From the NCBI GenBank assembly GCA_015233725.1, contig JADFXD010000009.1, positions 1-52,086 on the forward strand: a stretch of DNA of 52,086 nt, given 5' to 3'. The translations under genes and the position numbers were made by a program. Of the stretch, positions 40,925-49,251 are shown piece after piece (position 1 is the stretch's first letter; each line of letters begins with the position of its first letter). The notes below the pieces were generated by a model. It ran no database searches and was not told where the DNA came from. It worked only from the letters and a program-made list of their open reading frames with translations. Source of the stretch: Nitrospirota bacterium (GTDB taxonomy: Bacteria; Nitrospirota; Thermodesulfovibrionia; Thermodesulfovibrionales; Magnetobacteriaceae).

Positions 40925-42607
40925 ATGCTTACAGAATTGTTTATAAAAAACTTTGCAATAATCCGTAGTGCCAGGATAGAGCTAGGTCGTGGACTAAGCG
41001 TCTTGACTGGTGAGACTGGTTCCGGGAAGTCTATCATAGTCGATGCGCTGGGTCTGATCCTTGGGCAGAGGGGGCAGATCAACTTCATAAAGGCTGGTAC
41101 TAAAGAGACCACCGTTGAGGTCACCTTTGATGTAACTGACAACCCTGTAGCACAGAGGCTGGGGATACCTATGGAAAATGGACTGACCCTACGCAGACAC
41201 CTCTCCACTGCCGGCAAGAACCGCGTCTACGTCAACGAAAACTCCGTCAGCATACAGACGCTTGCCGAGATCGGTTCTTACCTCGTTGACGTTCACAGCC
41301 AGCATGAGCACCAGAGTCTGCTCTTGCGCGAGAGACAGCTGGCAATCGTAGACTCCTTTGGCAAGATCGAGGATGACGTAAAACACTACGCTGCAACACT
41401 AAAGAACTACAACGAAATGGTAGAATCAAGGGTCAACCTGTGCACAAACATCAAGGAGCGTAACCAGAGGATTGATCTGCTGCGGTTTCAGATAAAGGAG
41501 ATCGAGGCGGCAGACCTCAAACAAAAAGAAAAAGAGGCGTTGACCCAGGAACTAAGCGTGCTGACAAACCTAAACGTCATAAAGGAGTTGAGCGAGGACG
41601 GCTACATGCTGACAAACTCCAAGGAGGACTCTATCGTTGACCAGGTGCAGCGTCTGTGCGAGTATCTGACGCAATTGACACGCTATGACGAAACCACCGG
41701 TGAGATGCTGAAGATGGCAACGGAGGTGCAATCCTACGTCTCGGAGTTGTCGTTGATGCTGCGCCGCTACAAGGATGGCATCGACTACACGCCTGAGCGA
41801 CTGGAGGAGGTTGAGGAGCGTATAGACCTTATAAAAAAACTCGAAAAGAAATACGGCGAAGGCGCCGATAACATAAATAGATACAGGCATGAGGCCCGGG
41901 AAGAACTGGATGCCCTGATGGCGGTTGATGAGAAGCTCGACGCCCTTGACGCCGAAATAATCGACCTCAAGGTCAGGCTCAACGACCAGGCCCTTTATAT
42001 CTCCAGCAAGAGGGCGGAGACGGTCGTCAGGTTGCAAGAGGACATAAACGCGACCCTCAGGGAGTTGTCCTTTCCCCAGGCAAGTTTTGAGATACGTCAG
42101 ACGGTAAACAGGGCGCCGGATGAGTCACTGCGGTTTATGGGCAATGGCGTAGACCTGATCGAATTCATGTTTTGCGCAAACCCTGGGGAGCCGTTGAGGC
42201 CGCTTCAGAAGGTTGCCTCCGGGGGGGAGCTGTCGAGGATCATGCTTGCACTTAAGGCCTGTCTTGCCGAGGTGGACGACATCCCTGTGCTGGTCTTTGA
42301 CGAGGTGGATGCGGGCATCGGCGGTGAGACGGCAGAGACCGTGGGTGAGAAGTTAAAGGCCATCTCGCTCAGGCATCAGGTGTTGTGCATCACGCACCTG
42401 CCGCAGATTGCGTGCAGGGCTGATCGACACATACGGGTATCAAAGAAGGTTGTTGGCGAGGGGGCTGATGCCAAGGTTGAGATCAAGGTGGAGAAGCTCT
42501 CCGAGGATGAGAGGCAGAAGGAGCTGGCACGTATGCTCAGTGGAGGGGTTACCGACATATCGGTTAAGCATGCACGGCAGTTGCTACAGAAACACAGGGC
42601 CAAATAA
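40925..42607 (+). CDS. recN: DNA repair protein RecN
   Basis: RecN is an SMC-like ATPase for double-strand-break repair. The 560-residue protein starts at ATG 40925 (AAGG upstream), matching the usual MLTELFIKNFAII start. Walker A GETGSGKSIIVDAL (~31) is followed by a coiled-coil middle, the signature KVASGGELSRIMLALK (~430), and Walker B VLVFDEVDAGIGG (~457). Confidence 0.95.
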   Translation: MLTELFIKNFAIIRSARIELGRGLSVLTGETGSGKSIIVDALGLILGQRGQINFIKAGTKETTVEVTFDVTDNPVAQRLGIPMENGLTLRRHLSTAGKNRVYVNENSVSIQTLAEIGSYLVDVHSQHEHQSLLLRERQLAIVDSFGKIEDDVKHYAATLKNYNEMVESRVNLCTNIKERNQRIDLLRFQIKEIEAADLKQKEKEALTQELSVLTNLNVIKELSEDGYMLTNSKEDSIVDQVQRLCEYLTQLTRYDETTGEMLKMATEVQSYVSELSLMLRRYKDGIDYTPERLEEVEERIDLIKKLEKKYGEGADNINRYRHEAREELDALMAVDEKLDALDAEIIDLKVRLNDQALYISSKRAETVVRLQEDINATLRELSFPQASFEIRQTVNRAPDESLRFMGNGVDLIEFMFCANPGEPLRPLQKVASGGELSRIMLALKACLAEVDDIPVLVFDEVDAGIGGETAETVGEKLKAISLRHQVLCITHLPQIACRADRHIRVSKKVVGEGADAKVEIKVEKLSEDERQKELARMLSGGVTDISVKHARQLLQKHRAK

Positions 42608-42628
42608 AAATATTATGTTTGTTGATTT

Positions 42629-42874
42629 ATGAGGGGAAGAATTGAGATCAGCGTTGAATTGTGTAAGGGGTGTGAGTTTTGTGTAATTGCCTGCCCCCAG
42701 GATATTATTGTGTTGAGTGAGCGGTTTAGTTCCACGGGTTATTTCCCTGCCGTTGTGACGGATATGGATAGGTGCACGGGGTGTGCAATGTGTGCGCAGA
42801 TGTGTCCGGAGTTGGCCATAGAGGTTTGGCGACAAGTGGGGCAAGAGTCGGGGGAAGATGTGGGGAAAAAGTGA
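42629..42874 (+). CDS. 2x[4Fe-4S] ferredoxin
   Basis: This 81-residue protein has two cluster motifs: CKGCEFCVIACP (~12-23) and CTGCAMCAQMCP (~48-59). The pattern resembles the delta subunit of 2-oxoacid:ferredoxin oxidoreductases (KorD-like), but the other subunits are not in the window. Its stop overlaps the mlaE start as GTGA, so it is translated together with the lipid-transport genes. The relation between the two is unclear. Confidence 0.88.
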   Translation: MRGRIEISVELCKGCEFCVIACPQDIIVLSERFSSTGYFPAVVTDMDRCTGCAMCAQMCPELAIEVWRQVGQESGEDVGKK

Positions 42875-43656
42875 CCAGGATATTTAAGGCAATAGGCAGT
42901 GCGTTTTTGGCCTTCGTGCGTGATGTTGGAAGGATGGCGCTCTTCCTGGCTGATACGGTGTACTACAGCGTTGAACCGCCCCTTAAGTGGAGGCTGGTGA
43001 TTCAGCAGGTCTGGTTTTTGGGTTACAAGTCGTTGACCGTTATCTTTATGACTGGGGCATTTGCGGGAATGGTGTTGGCGCTTCAGTTGTTTCACACGCT
43101 GAGGAAGTTTGGGGCGGTGTCTTTGCTTGGTCCGGGGATTGCCCTGAGCCTGATACGGGAGCTTGGTCCGGTGCTTGCCGCCTTGATGGTGACTGGACGG
43201 GCGGGGTCGGCGTTGACGGCGGAGCTTGGTATCATGCGCATATCGGAGCAGATCGACTGTCTCTACGTGATGGCGTTAAACCCGTACAAGTACGTCATTG
43301 TACCGAACTTTATAGCGGCCCTCATAGCGTTTCCGCTTTTGACGGCTATCTTTGATGTCGTTGGCATATTTGGTGGTTATTTGGTGGGGGTTGAGCTCTT
43401 GGGGATTGGTTCGGGGGTGTATTTTGACGAAATGAGGAACCACATGGGGATGGACGACATCATGATAGGGTTTTATAAGTCGCTGGTGTTTGCCGTTATC
43501 GTGACGTGGGTGTGTTGTTACAAGGGGTTTTACGTGGGATACGGAAACTCCGGCCACGGTGCCAGGGCGGTGAGCAAGGCCACGACCGATGCGGTTGTGC
43601 AGTCCTCGGTGCTGGTGCTCGTGTGGGACTACCTGTTGGGATCGTTTTTTATATAG
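42871..43656 (+). CDS. mlaE: MlaE-family lipid ABC transporter permease
   Basis: MlaE is the inner-membrane permease that moves phospholipids between the membranes. With GTG 42871 it is 261 residues. Family features: an N-terminal amphipathic helix, GYKSLTVIFMTGAFAGMVLA (~50-69), GRAGSALTAELGIMRISEQI (~109-128), and a C-terminal TTDAVVQSSVLVLVWDYLL. The ATPase gene mlaF follows after 60 nt. No mlaD gene lies next to them. Confidence 0.93.
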   Translation: MTRIFKAIGSAFLAFVRDVGRMALFLADTVYYSVEPPLKWRLVIQQVWFLGYKSLTVIFMTGAFAGMVLALQLFHTLRKFGAVSLLGPGIALSLIRELGPVLAALMVTGRAGSALTAELGIMRISEQIDCLYVMALNPYKYVIVPNFIAALIAFPLLTAIFDVVGIFGGYLVGVELLGIGSGVYFDEMRNHMGMDDIMIGFYKSLVFAVIVTWVCCYKGFYVGYGNSGHGARAVSKATTDAVVQSSVLVLVWDYLLGSFFI

Positions 43657-43660
43657 CGAT

Positions 43661-43719
43661 GATCCCTGCAACTGTAAGGAGCTAAAAGTGATCCCTGCGA
43701 CTGTAAGGAGCGAAAAGTG
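43661..43719 (+). repeat. tandem ~30-bp direct repeat carrying the mlaF ribosome site
   Basis: GATCCCTGCAACTGTAAGGA, then GCTAAAAGT, is followed at once by GATCCCTGCGACTGTAAGGA and GCGAAAAGT. The AAGGAG in the second unit is the ribosome site of mlaF. The GCGACTGTAAGGAGCGA part also occurs in the 3' end of pdxA (45182-45198). Confidence 0.85.
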
Positions 43720-44472
43720 ATCATAATAACCGACGTTCACAAGGTCTTTGAGGGGCAGGAGGTACTTCGAGGCGTGAATCTGACCATCCACGGGGGTGAG
43801 CTGATCGCCATCATTGGTAAGAGCGGCGGGGGCAAGAGTGTCCTGCTCAAGAGCATCATAGGGTTGCAGAGTCCCGATACCGGCAGTATCTCCTTTGACG
43901 GTCTGGATATAACGAGGGTCAATCAGCAGCAGTTGAATAAGGTACGTGAGCGTTTTGGGGTGTTGTTTCAGAGTGGGGCGTTGTTTGATTCCTTCACGGT
44001 GTATGACAACATAGCGTTTCCGTTGAGGGAGCGTTACGGTCTACCCGAGGCAGAGATCAAGGCTCGGGTCTATGACGCCCTTGGCGAGGTTGGCCTCAAG
44101 GACGTTGACAACAAGTACCCCGCGGAGTTAAGCGGCGGGATGAAGAAGCGAGCCGCCCTTGCGCGCGCCCTTGTGACGAGGCCGGAGATCGTCTTTTTCG
44201 ATGAGCCGACGACTGGTCTTGACCCCGTCCTGAAGAACTCGATCCACAAGCTGATAAAGCAGTGTCACCAGAACATCGGTTTTACGGGGATAATCATAAG
44301 TCACGAGATACCGGACATCTTTTACGTGGCCGACCGCGTGGCGATGCTCCACGATGGCGTGATCGTCCAGGATGGTACTCCCTCGGAGATCATAAACTCA
44401 CAACTGCCATCGGTGAGGGCGTTCGTTCATGCAGGGAACTATGAGGTTGCGCCGAGTGGCGGTGGGGAGTAG
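43717..44472 (+). CDS. mlaF: MlaF-family lipid ABC transporter ATP-binding protein
   Basis: This 251-residue ATPase has Walker A GKSGGGKSVLLKSI (~33), Q-loop VLFQSGALFDS, signature AELSGGMKKRAALARAL (~138), Walker B VFFDEPTTGLDP (~160), and the H-loop ISHEIPD. The GALFDS and SGGMKKR forms are typical of MlaF. It starts at GTG, 7 nt after AAGGAG. Confidence 0.94.
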   Translation: MIIITDVHKVFEGQEVLRGVNLTIHGGELIAIIGKSGGGKSVLLKSIIGLQSPDTGSISFDGLDITRVNQQQLNKVRERFGVLFQSGALFDSFTVYDNIAFPLRERYGLPEAEIKARVYDALGEVGLKDVDNKYPAELSGGMKKRAALARALVTRPEIVFFDEPTTGLDPVLKNSIHKLIKQCHQNIGFTGIIISHEIPDIFYVADRVAMLHDGVIVQDGTPSEIINSQLPSVRAFVHAGNYEVAPSGGGE

Positions 44473-44538
44473 CCGCTGAACTATTACAAAAATATCTTGC
44501 TGTCAAAAATCCTGTGATGATATGATTAAGAATGAGAC

Positions 44539-44648
44539 ATCAGGATTAAGAATTATGGGGTCAAGGGCACTGGTGCCCTTGCAGGGGGTTCTAAAGGGGG
44601 GCGGAGCCGCCCCTTTCTTTCTTCTCTTCTGGTAGGGCAGGTACTTAT
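44539..44648 (+). repeat. IGE copy 13
   Basis: CAGGATTAAGAATTATGGGG, the GGGCACTGGTGCCC hairpin, GGTTCTAAAGGGGGGCGGAG, CCGCCCCTTTCTTTCTTC and the GGCAGGTACTTATC end. It is in terminator orientation after mlaF. The surrounding gap 44473-44717 holds no gene. Confidence 0.88.
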
Positions 44649-44717
44649 CACAGAAATATTTACAGTAAGAAAAATATTGTTCTTTGTCAAATGCGATTGT
44701 CCTGGCATCCCCAACTG

Positions 44718-45167
44718 TTATTTAAAGACCCACACCTTATAGCCGATGAAATTCCATAGCAGCCCCGAGGCTGTTCCACATAACGCCGCGATGTTGACCA
44801 TTACCTGAGCGTGGATATTAATATAATTGGCCACCAGAGGGCTCTTTGCCAGCGTAACAGCAAGGGTTGCCACTGTAACGTTTAAGGCCATGCCTATTGC
44901 ACTGACAACAATAAACTGCGCGAGCTTTTTTCTGCCCTCACCGGTTGACCTATCCTCAAATGTCCAACGCTTGTTGAAGTAGTAACTAAAAAACACGGCA
45001 ACCATAAATGATGCTCCCTTCTGAAGGGCAAAAGGCAATCCATGTCTGACCCCCGTTAGCAGCGTCTCGGCATTGAGGACAACGAGGTCAACGAGCGTGT
45101 TTAACACCCCGATGATTGCAAAACGCATAAACTGCCTCATTGGCAGGCGTCCGAGACCAGAGGGCAT
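44718..45167 (-). CDS. GtrA-family membrane protein
   Basis: This 149-residue protein has four membrane helices with GtrA features: FAIIGVLNTLVDLVV at the start, FSYYFNKRWTFEDR after the second helix, and a terminal FIGYKVWVFK. GtrA proteins act in flipping or handling of lipid-linked sugars. That would fit the glycosyltransferases elsewhere in the window. The ATG overlaps the pdxA stop as TGATG. Confidence 0.88.
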   Translation of the reverse strand: MPSGLGRLPMRQFMRFAIIGVLNTLVDLVVLNAETLLTGVRHGLPFALQKGASFMVAVFFSYYFNKRWTFEDRSTGEGRKKLAQFIVVSAIGMALNVTVATLAVTLAKSPLVANYINIHAQVMVNIAALCGTASGLLWNFIGYKVWVFK

Positions 45168-46165
45168 CAGGCGTCCAGCCCCGCGACTGTAAGGAGCGAT
45201 TCTGATTCAATGGCCATTGCGATGGCCTCAACCATGCTGCCGCAGTTGGCGATCCCCCTCCATGCGATGTCAAATGCGGTGCCGTGGTCTGGGGATGTGC
45301 GCACAAAGGGCAGTCCGATGGTTATGTTGACGCCCGTGTCAAAGGCGATCATCTTCAACGGTATCAGGCCCTGGTCGTGGTACATGCACACGATGATATC
45401 GAGCTCACCCTTGTACGCCCTGTGAAAGACGGTATCGGGTGGATAGGGACCGGTAACGGCGATTGCCTCTGCCTGAGCCTGTCTTATTGCCGGCAAGATG
45501 TATCTGTCCTCCTCCATGCCGAGGATGCCGGCCTCGCCGGCGTGGGGATTGAGACCGGCCACCGCTATCCGTGGATTAGCGAGCTTAAACATCGCGGCTG
45601 CCTTAGAGGCCAGTCTGATCGTCTTTAAGACCCTCTGGGTGGTTATCAGCGAGGGCACGTCCTTAAGCGGTACATGGATCGTGACGAGTATCACCCGCAA
45701 TGGCCCACCGCAGAGCATCATCGCGTATTGCTCGGTAGAGGTCAGGTGCGCCAGCATCTCCGTATGGCCGCTGAAGTCAACTCCGGCGAGCCTTAAGGCC
45801 TCCTTGGATATAGGCGCCGTAACCAGAGCGTGGGCATCCCCCTTTAGCAGTATCTCTACCGCCCTCTTGATATAGGCAGCGCTCGCCCTACCACCCTGAG
45901 CGGTCGGCGCCGAGACAACGTCCGTGTCAAGCTCGTTTAGAGGCAGCACGTTTACAACGTTTCGTTGGAAGTCCGCCTCGTTGACCGAGGCGATCTCGTT
46001 GAGGGTCAGTTTCAGGCCAAGGAGGTCAAGCGCCCTCCTTACAACGGTCGTGTCGCCTACAAAGACGATTTGCCGATCCGCAAACCGCCCATGTGCCTTA
46101 ATGGCCACCTCCGGGCCAACCCCACCTGGGTCGCCCAATGTTATAAGGACAATTTTATCTCTCAT
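45167..46165 (-). CDS. pdxA: 4-hydroxythreonine-4-phosphate dehydrogenase
   Basis: PdxA acts in pyridoxal phosphate synthesis. The 332-residue protein starts IVLITLGDPGGVGPEVAIKA. It has the substrate/metal His in DFSGHTEMLAHLT (~135), GLNPHAGEAGILG (~210) and CMYHDQGLIPLKM (~262), and RTSPDHGTAFDIAW (~290). The last residues ESLLTVAGLDA are encoded by a repeat (GCGACTGTAAGGAGCGA) also found before mlaF. Confidence 0.95.
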   Translation of the reverse strand: MRDKIVLITLGDPGGVGPEVAIKAHGRFADRQIVFVGDTTVVRRALDLLGLKLTLNEIASVNEADFQRNVVNVLPLNELDTDVVSAPTAQGGRASAAYIKRAVEILLKGDAHALVTAPISKEALRLAGVDFSGHTEMLAHLTSTEQYAMMLCGGPLRVILVTIHVPLKDVPSLITTQRVLKTIRLASKAAAMFKLANPRIAVAGLNPHAGEAGILGMEEDRYILPAIRQAQAEAIAVTGPYPPDTVFHRAYKGELDIIVCMYHDQGLIPLKMIAFDTGVNITIGLPFVRTSPDHGTAFDIAWRGIANCGSMVEAIAMAIESESLLTVAGLDA

Positions 46166-46168
46166 CTA

Positions 46169-46282
46169 AAAAAAAGAGAAGAAAGTAAGGAGGGCGGCGG
46201 AGCTTCTTTTCCGCTCCAGGTCGCACCTGGCCCTCCTTAGACCTCCCCTGCAAGGGGACAAGTCCCCTTGACCCCATAATGG
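46169..46282 (-). repeat. IGE copy 14 with palindromic module
   Basis: TAAAAAAAAGAGAAGAAAGT, GGCGGCGGAGCTTCTTTTCC, the CGCTCCAGGTCGCACCTGG module, CTTAGACCTCCCCTGCAAGG and the GGGGACAAGTCCCC hairpin. It touches the pdxA start. Confidence 0.87.
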
Positions 46283-46315
46283 GTGATGCGTAAGTTGAGG
46301 CACTGTCTTTCATCG

Positions 46316-46416
46316 TTTTGTCTAATGTTTGTTGGGGTGAGTACTCCGGAAAACCGCTTCAAAGCTGGGGTGCCGTTTCAAACATTAGACAAAATGACTC
46401 CTTTTGTCTAATGTTG
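46316..46416. repeat. inverted-repeat element with TTTTGTCTAATGTTT ends
   Basis: TTTTGTCTAATGTTT (46317-46331) and AAACATTAGACAAAA (46380-46394) are perfect inverted copies around a ~48-bp core. A third copy, TTTTGTCTAATGTT, follows at 46402-46415 and pairs with the second one. It ends 3 nt before the TAG that closes the extended nuclease frame, so it may also work as a terminator for the leftward transcript. Confidence 0.8.
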
Positions 46417-46562
46417 GGCTAAGAGGATTTATTTGTTTTTGTCCATGCCTTATTTGCATTTCTAAATATCTTATTCATTTTAAGTACATCTGTTCTAAAC
46501 TCTTCGCAAATCCATCCGATAAGTTTTTTGTTGTCTATTCCAAAAGTTTCATCTCTAATATC

Positions 46563-47012
46563 TTATCGTATTTTAGATAGAGAAATTTCTGTTAATTTAA
46601 CATCATTTTTAGAGCGGTCTGATGTTTTGTGGAGGGGATAAAGCATAACTAAAAAAACTTCAATTGTGTCTGAAAATGTGTATTCTTCTTTGTTTTTTCC
46701 ATAGGCTTTGTTTTTGCTTTTTTTATTAAACTGTTTTACTCCTTCCAATTTATATCCAAGTAAATACTTTATGCACTTATTAAATTCGTTATTTAGTTTT
46801 AAATTCATGAATTCCTGATTTTTTACTTCATAAACTGCAATAATTTCTTTTTTATCATTTACAACACAAAAATCAAAAGTAGAACGGGTGCCTTGTAAAT
46901 TTTTAGGTCGAATATCCGATACTATTTGATATTCAAGATATCTTTTTTCTAACCACTCCTTTACTAACAATTCCCCAAGAAAACCTCTAACTGCCGCATT
47001 TCTATCTGGCAC
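46563..47012 (-). CDS. PD-(D/E)XK nuclease-like protein, possibly shortened by a stop codon
   Basis: GTG 47012 (GAGGGA upstream) gives 149 residues. The pattern FLGELLVKEWLEKR ... STFDFCVV ... IIAVYEVKNQEF places Glu, Asp and E-V-K as in restriction-type PD-(D/E)XK folds. The protein is low in GC and has no adjacent methylase. After TAA 46565-46563 the same frame stays open for 47 codons (reading DETFGIDNKKLIGWICEEF...) to TAG 46421-46419. An original ~197-residue protein cut by a nonsense mutation is possible. Confidence 0.6.
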   Translation of the reverse strand: MPDRNAAVRGFLGELLVKEWLEKRYLEYQIVSDIRPKNLQGTRSTFDFCVVNDKKEIIAVYEVKNQEFMNLKLNNEFNKCIKYLLGYKLEGVKQFNKKSKNKAYGKNKEEYTFSDTIEVFLVMLYPLHKTSDRSKNDVKLTEISLSKIR

Positions 47013-47135
47013 TGACTGTCCCTCTTACTCTGAATTTTGATTATTGTATCACATTAATAAAGTTTTGGTCACCATGATTTTTTTTACATAACATTCAGTA
47101 AAAAACGATTTTGAATAGTAATGGTGCAAAAATAG

Positions 47136-47262
47136 CCAACAATAGACAAATAGGATTCTTTTGTCTAATGTTATTGAATCCTAACGCCCACAGTTTATTG
47201 TGGCACTGCCCATCGCCTACCCGTATGATGCTAAAACCTTCTTTTATTGACAGCATCTATCA
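47136..47262. repeat. ~120-bp repeat, inverted relative to 26280-26404
   Basis: GGATTCTTTTGTCTAATGTT at the left, then CCTAACGCCCAC, GTGGCACTGCCCATCGCCTA, CCGTATGATGCTAAAACC and CTTTTATTGACAGCATC. Together with IGE copy 15 it fills most of the gap 47013-47438; no gene is evident there. Confidence 0.75.
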
Positions 47263-47365
47263 TGCTAACGGGATCATTAATACTTTGTCAAGAGAAATTT
47301 TCTTCACATCCCCGTGTGCATAAATCCCACCCACGCCCCAACTCAAATACCAGCCTACGCAAGAT

Positions 47366-47440
47366 GGGGTCAAGGGGACTGGTCCCCTTGCAGGATAGGG
47401 GTCTAAGGGGGAAGGACAGAGTCCTTCCCCCTTTTTTTTT
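47366..47440 (+). repeat. IGE copy 15, ending in the cobS stop codon
   Basis: GATGGGGTCAAGGGGACTGG, TCCCCTTGCAGG, then a variant second hairpin GGGGGAAGGAC-AGA-GTCCTTCCCCC and a run of T at 47432-47440. On the minus strand the A-run supplies the first bases next to the TAA stop of cobS. Confidence 0.85.
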
Positions 47441-48176
47441 ATAGATTTAAGATCAGCAGAAACAGCAGTTCGTTTAGTTCTATCAATGCCCCCAGGACGT
47501 CTCCATTTAATCCGCCAAGCAGTCTCTGAAAGGACATAACGCACAGGTGAGTGAAGGCGTAACATGCAAGCAGAGACAACAGGTATCGAACGTCAAAGGC
47601 GGCCATGATCGATATTGCCAACATGAGAGACGATAGAAATATCGAGGGCGTTGTGTTTTCAATGAACAACCTGCCAAGGCCTTCCTTCATGGCGCTCTTG
47701 CCAGCGAACATGGCATAGACGCAACACGAACGCCCAACCACCGGAAACAACACCAGCGGATAGGCATTGACTGCCAGGGGGGCTTTCAGCAGCAGATATC
47801 TCAGGATTATGCAAAACACGATGGCAGCCACGCCAAAGGGACCAACCGTGGGGCTTTTCATTATGTTGAGTTTTTCGGCTATTGTTTTTCTGGCCGCTAT
47901 AGCATCAAACGTGTCGGCAATGGCATCCAGGTGCAAGCCGCCTGTAATTATCGCCAGGAGCATAACGATCAAGAGGCGCGAGACATCTACGGGCAGATAC
48001 CTGCCGGTTAGCCGCCAACACCCCCACAGACAGCCCCCGATCAACAACCCGACAAGCGGGAAGGACGCAGCGCTCCTGGCAACGTCCCTTTCACCGAGGA
48101 CCTCAAAGCGGCCCGGTAACGGCAGTATCGTAAGAAACCTTACGGCAAAGCTAAACGACGCCCTAAGAGTTCTCAG
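47439..48176 (-). CDS. cobS: adenosylcobinamide-GDP ribazoletransferase, probably with non-standard start
   Basis: CobS joins alpha-ribazole to adenosylcobinamide-GDP in the last steps of cobalamin synthesis. The conserved N-terminus FAVRFLTILPLPG and FPLVGLLIGG lies upstream of any ATG, GTG or TTG in this frame; the first ordinary start (TTG 48047) would remove it. The frame is open back to TAA 48185-48183, leaving only ATT 48179 or CTG 48176. CTG gives 245 residues, the normal length. Further motifs: GGLHLDAIADTFDAI and KSPTVGPFGVAAI. The start overlaps the cobT end by 14 nt, so translation may be coupled. Confidence 0.88.
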   Translation of the reverse strand: MRTLRASFSFAVRFLTILPLPGRFEVLGERDVARSAASFPLVGLLIGGCLWGCWRLTGRYLPVDVSRLLIVMLLAIITGGLHLDAIADTFDAIAARKTIAEKLNIMKSPTVGPFGVAAIVFCIILRYLLLKAPLAVNAYPLVLFPVVGRSCCVYAMFAGKSAMKEGLGRLFIENTTPSIFLSSLMLAISIMAAFDVRYLLSLLACYAFTHLCVMSFQRLLGGLNGDVLGALIELNELLFLLILNL

Positions 48177-49185
48177 AATCGCTTACGCCCGCCTGCTCAA
48201 AGGTAGCCATTTCGTTGTATATCTTGATAGCGGCATCGAGGATCGTCATGGCCAGGGCAGCGCCCGTACCCTCACCCAGACGCAGGTCAAGGTCGAGCAT
48301 CGGGGTAGAGTCCATGAACTCCAGGATGGCCTTATGCCCGACCTCCTGGGACATGTGCGCAAAGAACATGTAATCCCTCACGCTGTTGTCCATGCAGTAG
48401 GCAATCAACGCCCCCACACTGGATATAAAGCCATCAACGACAATGGGCAGAGACCTCTGTGCAGCCCCCAGGACCATGCCGGCGATGGCGGCTATTTCTG
48501 CCCCGCCCACCTTTGCAAGGACGTCTATGGGGTCGGCCTTGTCCGGGGCGTTTAGGCTAATGGCACGCTCTATGATGCCTATCTTTCTCTTGTGGGCATC
48601 GACGTCAATACCGGTGCCCTTGCCCGTGACATCGGCGACGGACTTTGACGTAATGACGGATGTTATCGCGGAGGAGGCAGTGGTGTTGGCTATGCCCATC
48701 TCTCCGGTGGCAAACATAGCAAAGCCCATATCGGCGTACTGACCAACCAGTTCTCTGCCAACCTCTATGCACTGCAGGGCTTGATCGCGTGTCATGGCTG
48801 GTCCTTTTGCCATATTCTGGGTACCGTGGACGACCTTCTTGTGAATCAACCCCCTTAAGTCGTTAAAGTCGTAATTCACGCCGATGTCTATGACTACGAC
48901 CTCGGCCCCAGCATGTCGGGCGAGGACGTTTATCCCGGCCCCACCGGCCAGGAAGTTAAAGACCATCTGCGGTGTGACCTCCGCCGGAAAGGCCGATACT
49001 CCCTCCGCTGCCACGCCATGGTCGGCGGCAAAGACAAAGACCACCTTCTTTGGGATCGCCAGTGTCAGCGTCTCATAGATGGCGGCAAGACGACTGGCAT
49101 ACTGTTCAAGCCTTCCGAGGCTCCCCCTTGGCTTTGTGAGGTTGTCAAGGCGTCTCTGCGCCAGCTCAAGATACTTTTTGTTCAT
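48163..49185 (-). CDS. cobT: nicotinate-nucleotide-dimethylbenzimidazole phosphoribosyltransferase
   Basis: CobT makes alpha-ribazole phosphate for the lower ligand of cobalamin. The 340-residue protein has LTKPRGSLGRLEQYASRLA (~16), VFAADHGVAAEGVSAFP (~50), INVLARHAGAEVVVIDIGV, GEMGIANTTASSAI (~172), and the catalytic Glu region LRLGEGTGAALAM (~312). The start has AGGAG upstream. It is followed by cobS. Confidence 0.95.
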   Translation of the reverse strand: MNKKYLELAQRRLDNLTKPRGSLGRLEQYASRLAAIYETLTLAIPKKVVFVFAADHGVAAEGVSAFPAEVTPQMVFNFLAGGAGINVLARHAGAEVVVIDIGVNYDFNDLRGLIHKKVVHGTQNMAKGPAMTRDQALQCIEVGRELVGQYADMGFAMFATGEMGIANTTASSAITSVITSKSVADVTGKGTGIDVDAHKRKIGIIERAISLNAPDKADPIDVLAKVGGAEIAAIAGMVLGAAQRSLPIVVDGFISSVGALIAYCMDNSVRDYMFFAHMSQEVGHKAILEFMDSTPMLDLDLRLGEGTGAALAMTILDAAIKIYNEMATFEQAGVSDSENS

Positions 49186-49251
49186 AGGTCTCCTTTGTTT
49201 TGTTTTGACTAATAACAGAACATGTTGTTATTTATTATTGTAACATGAGAA

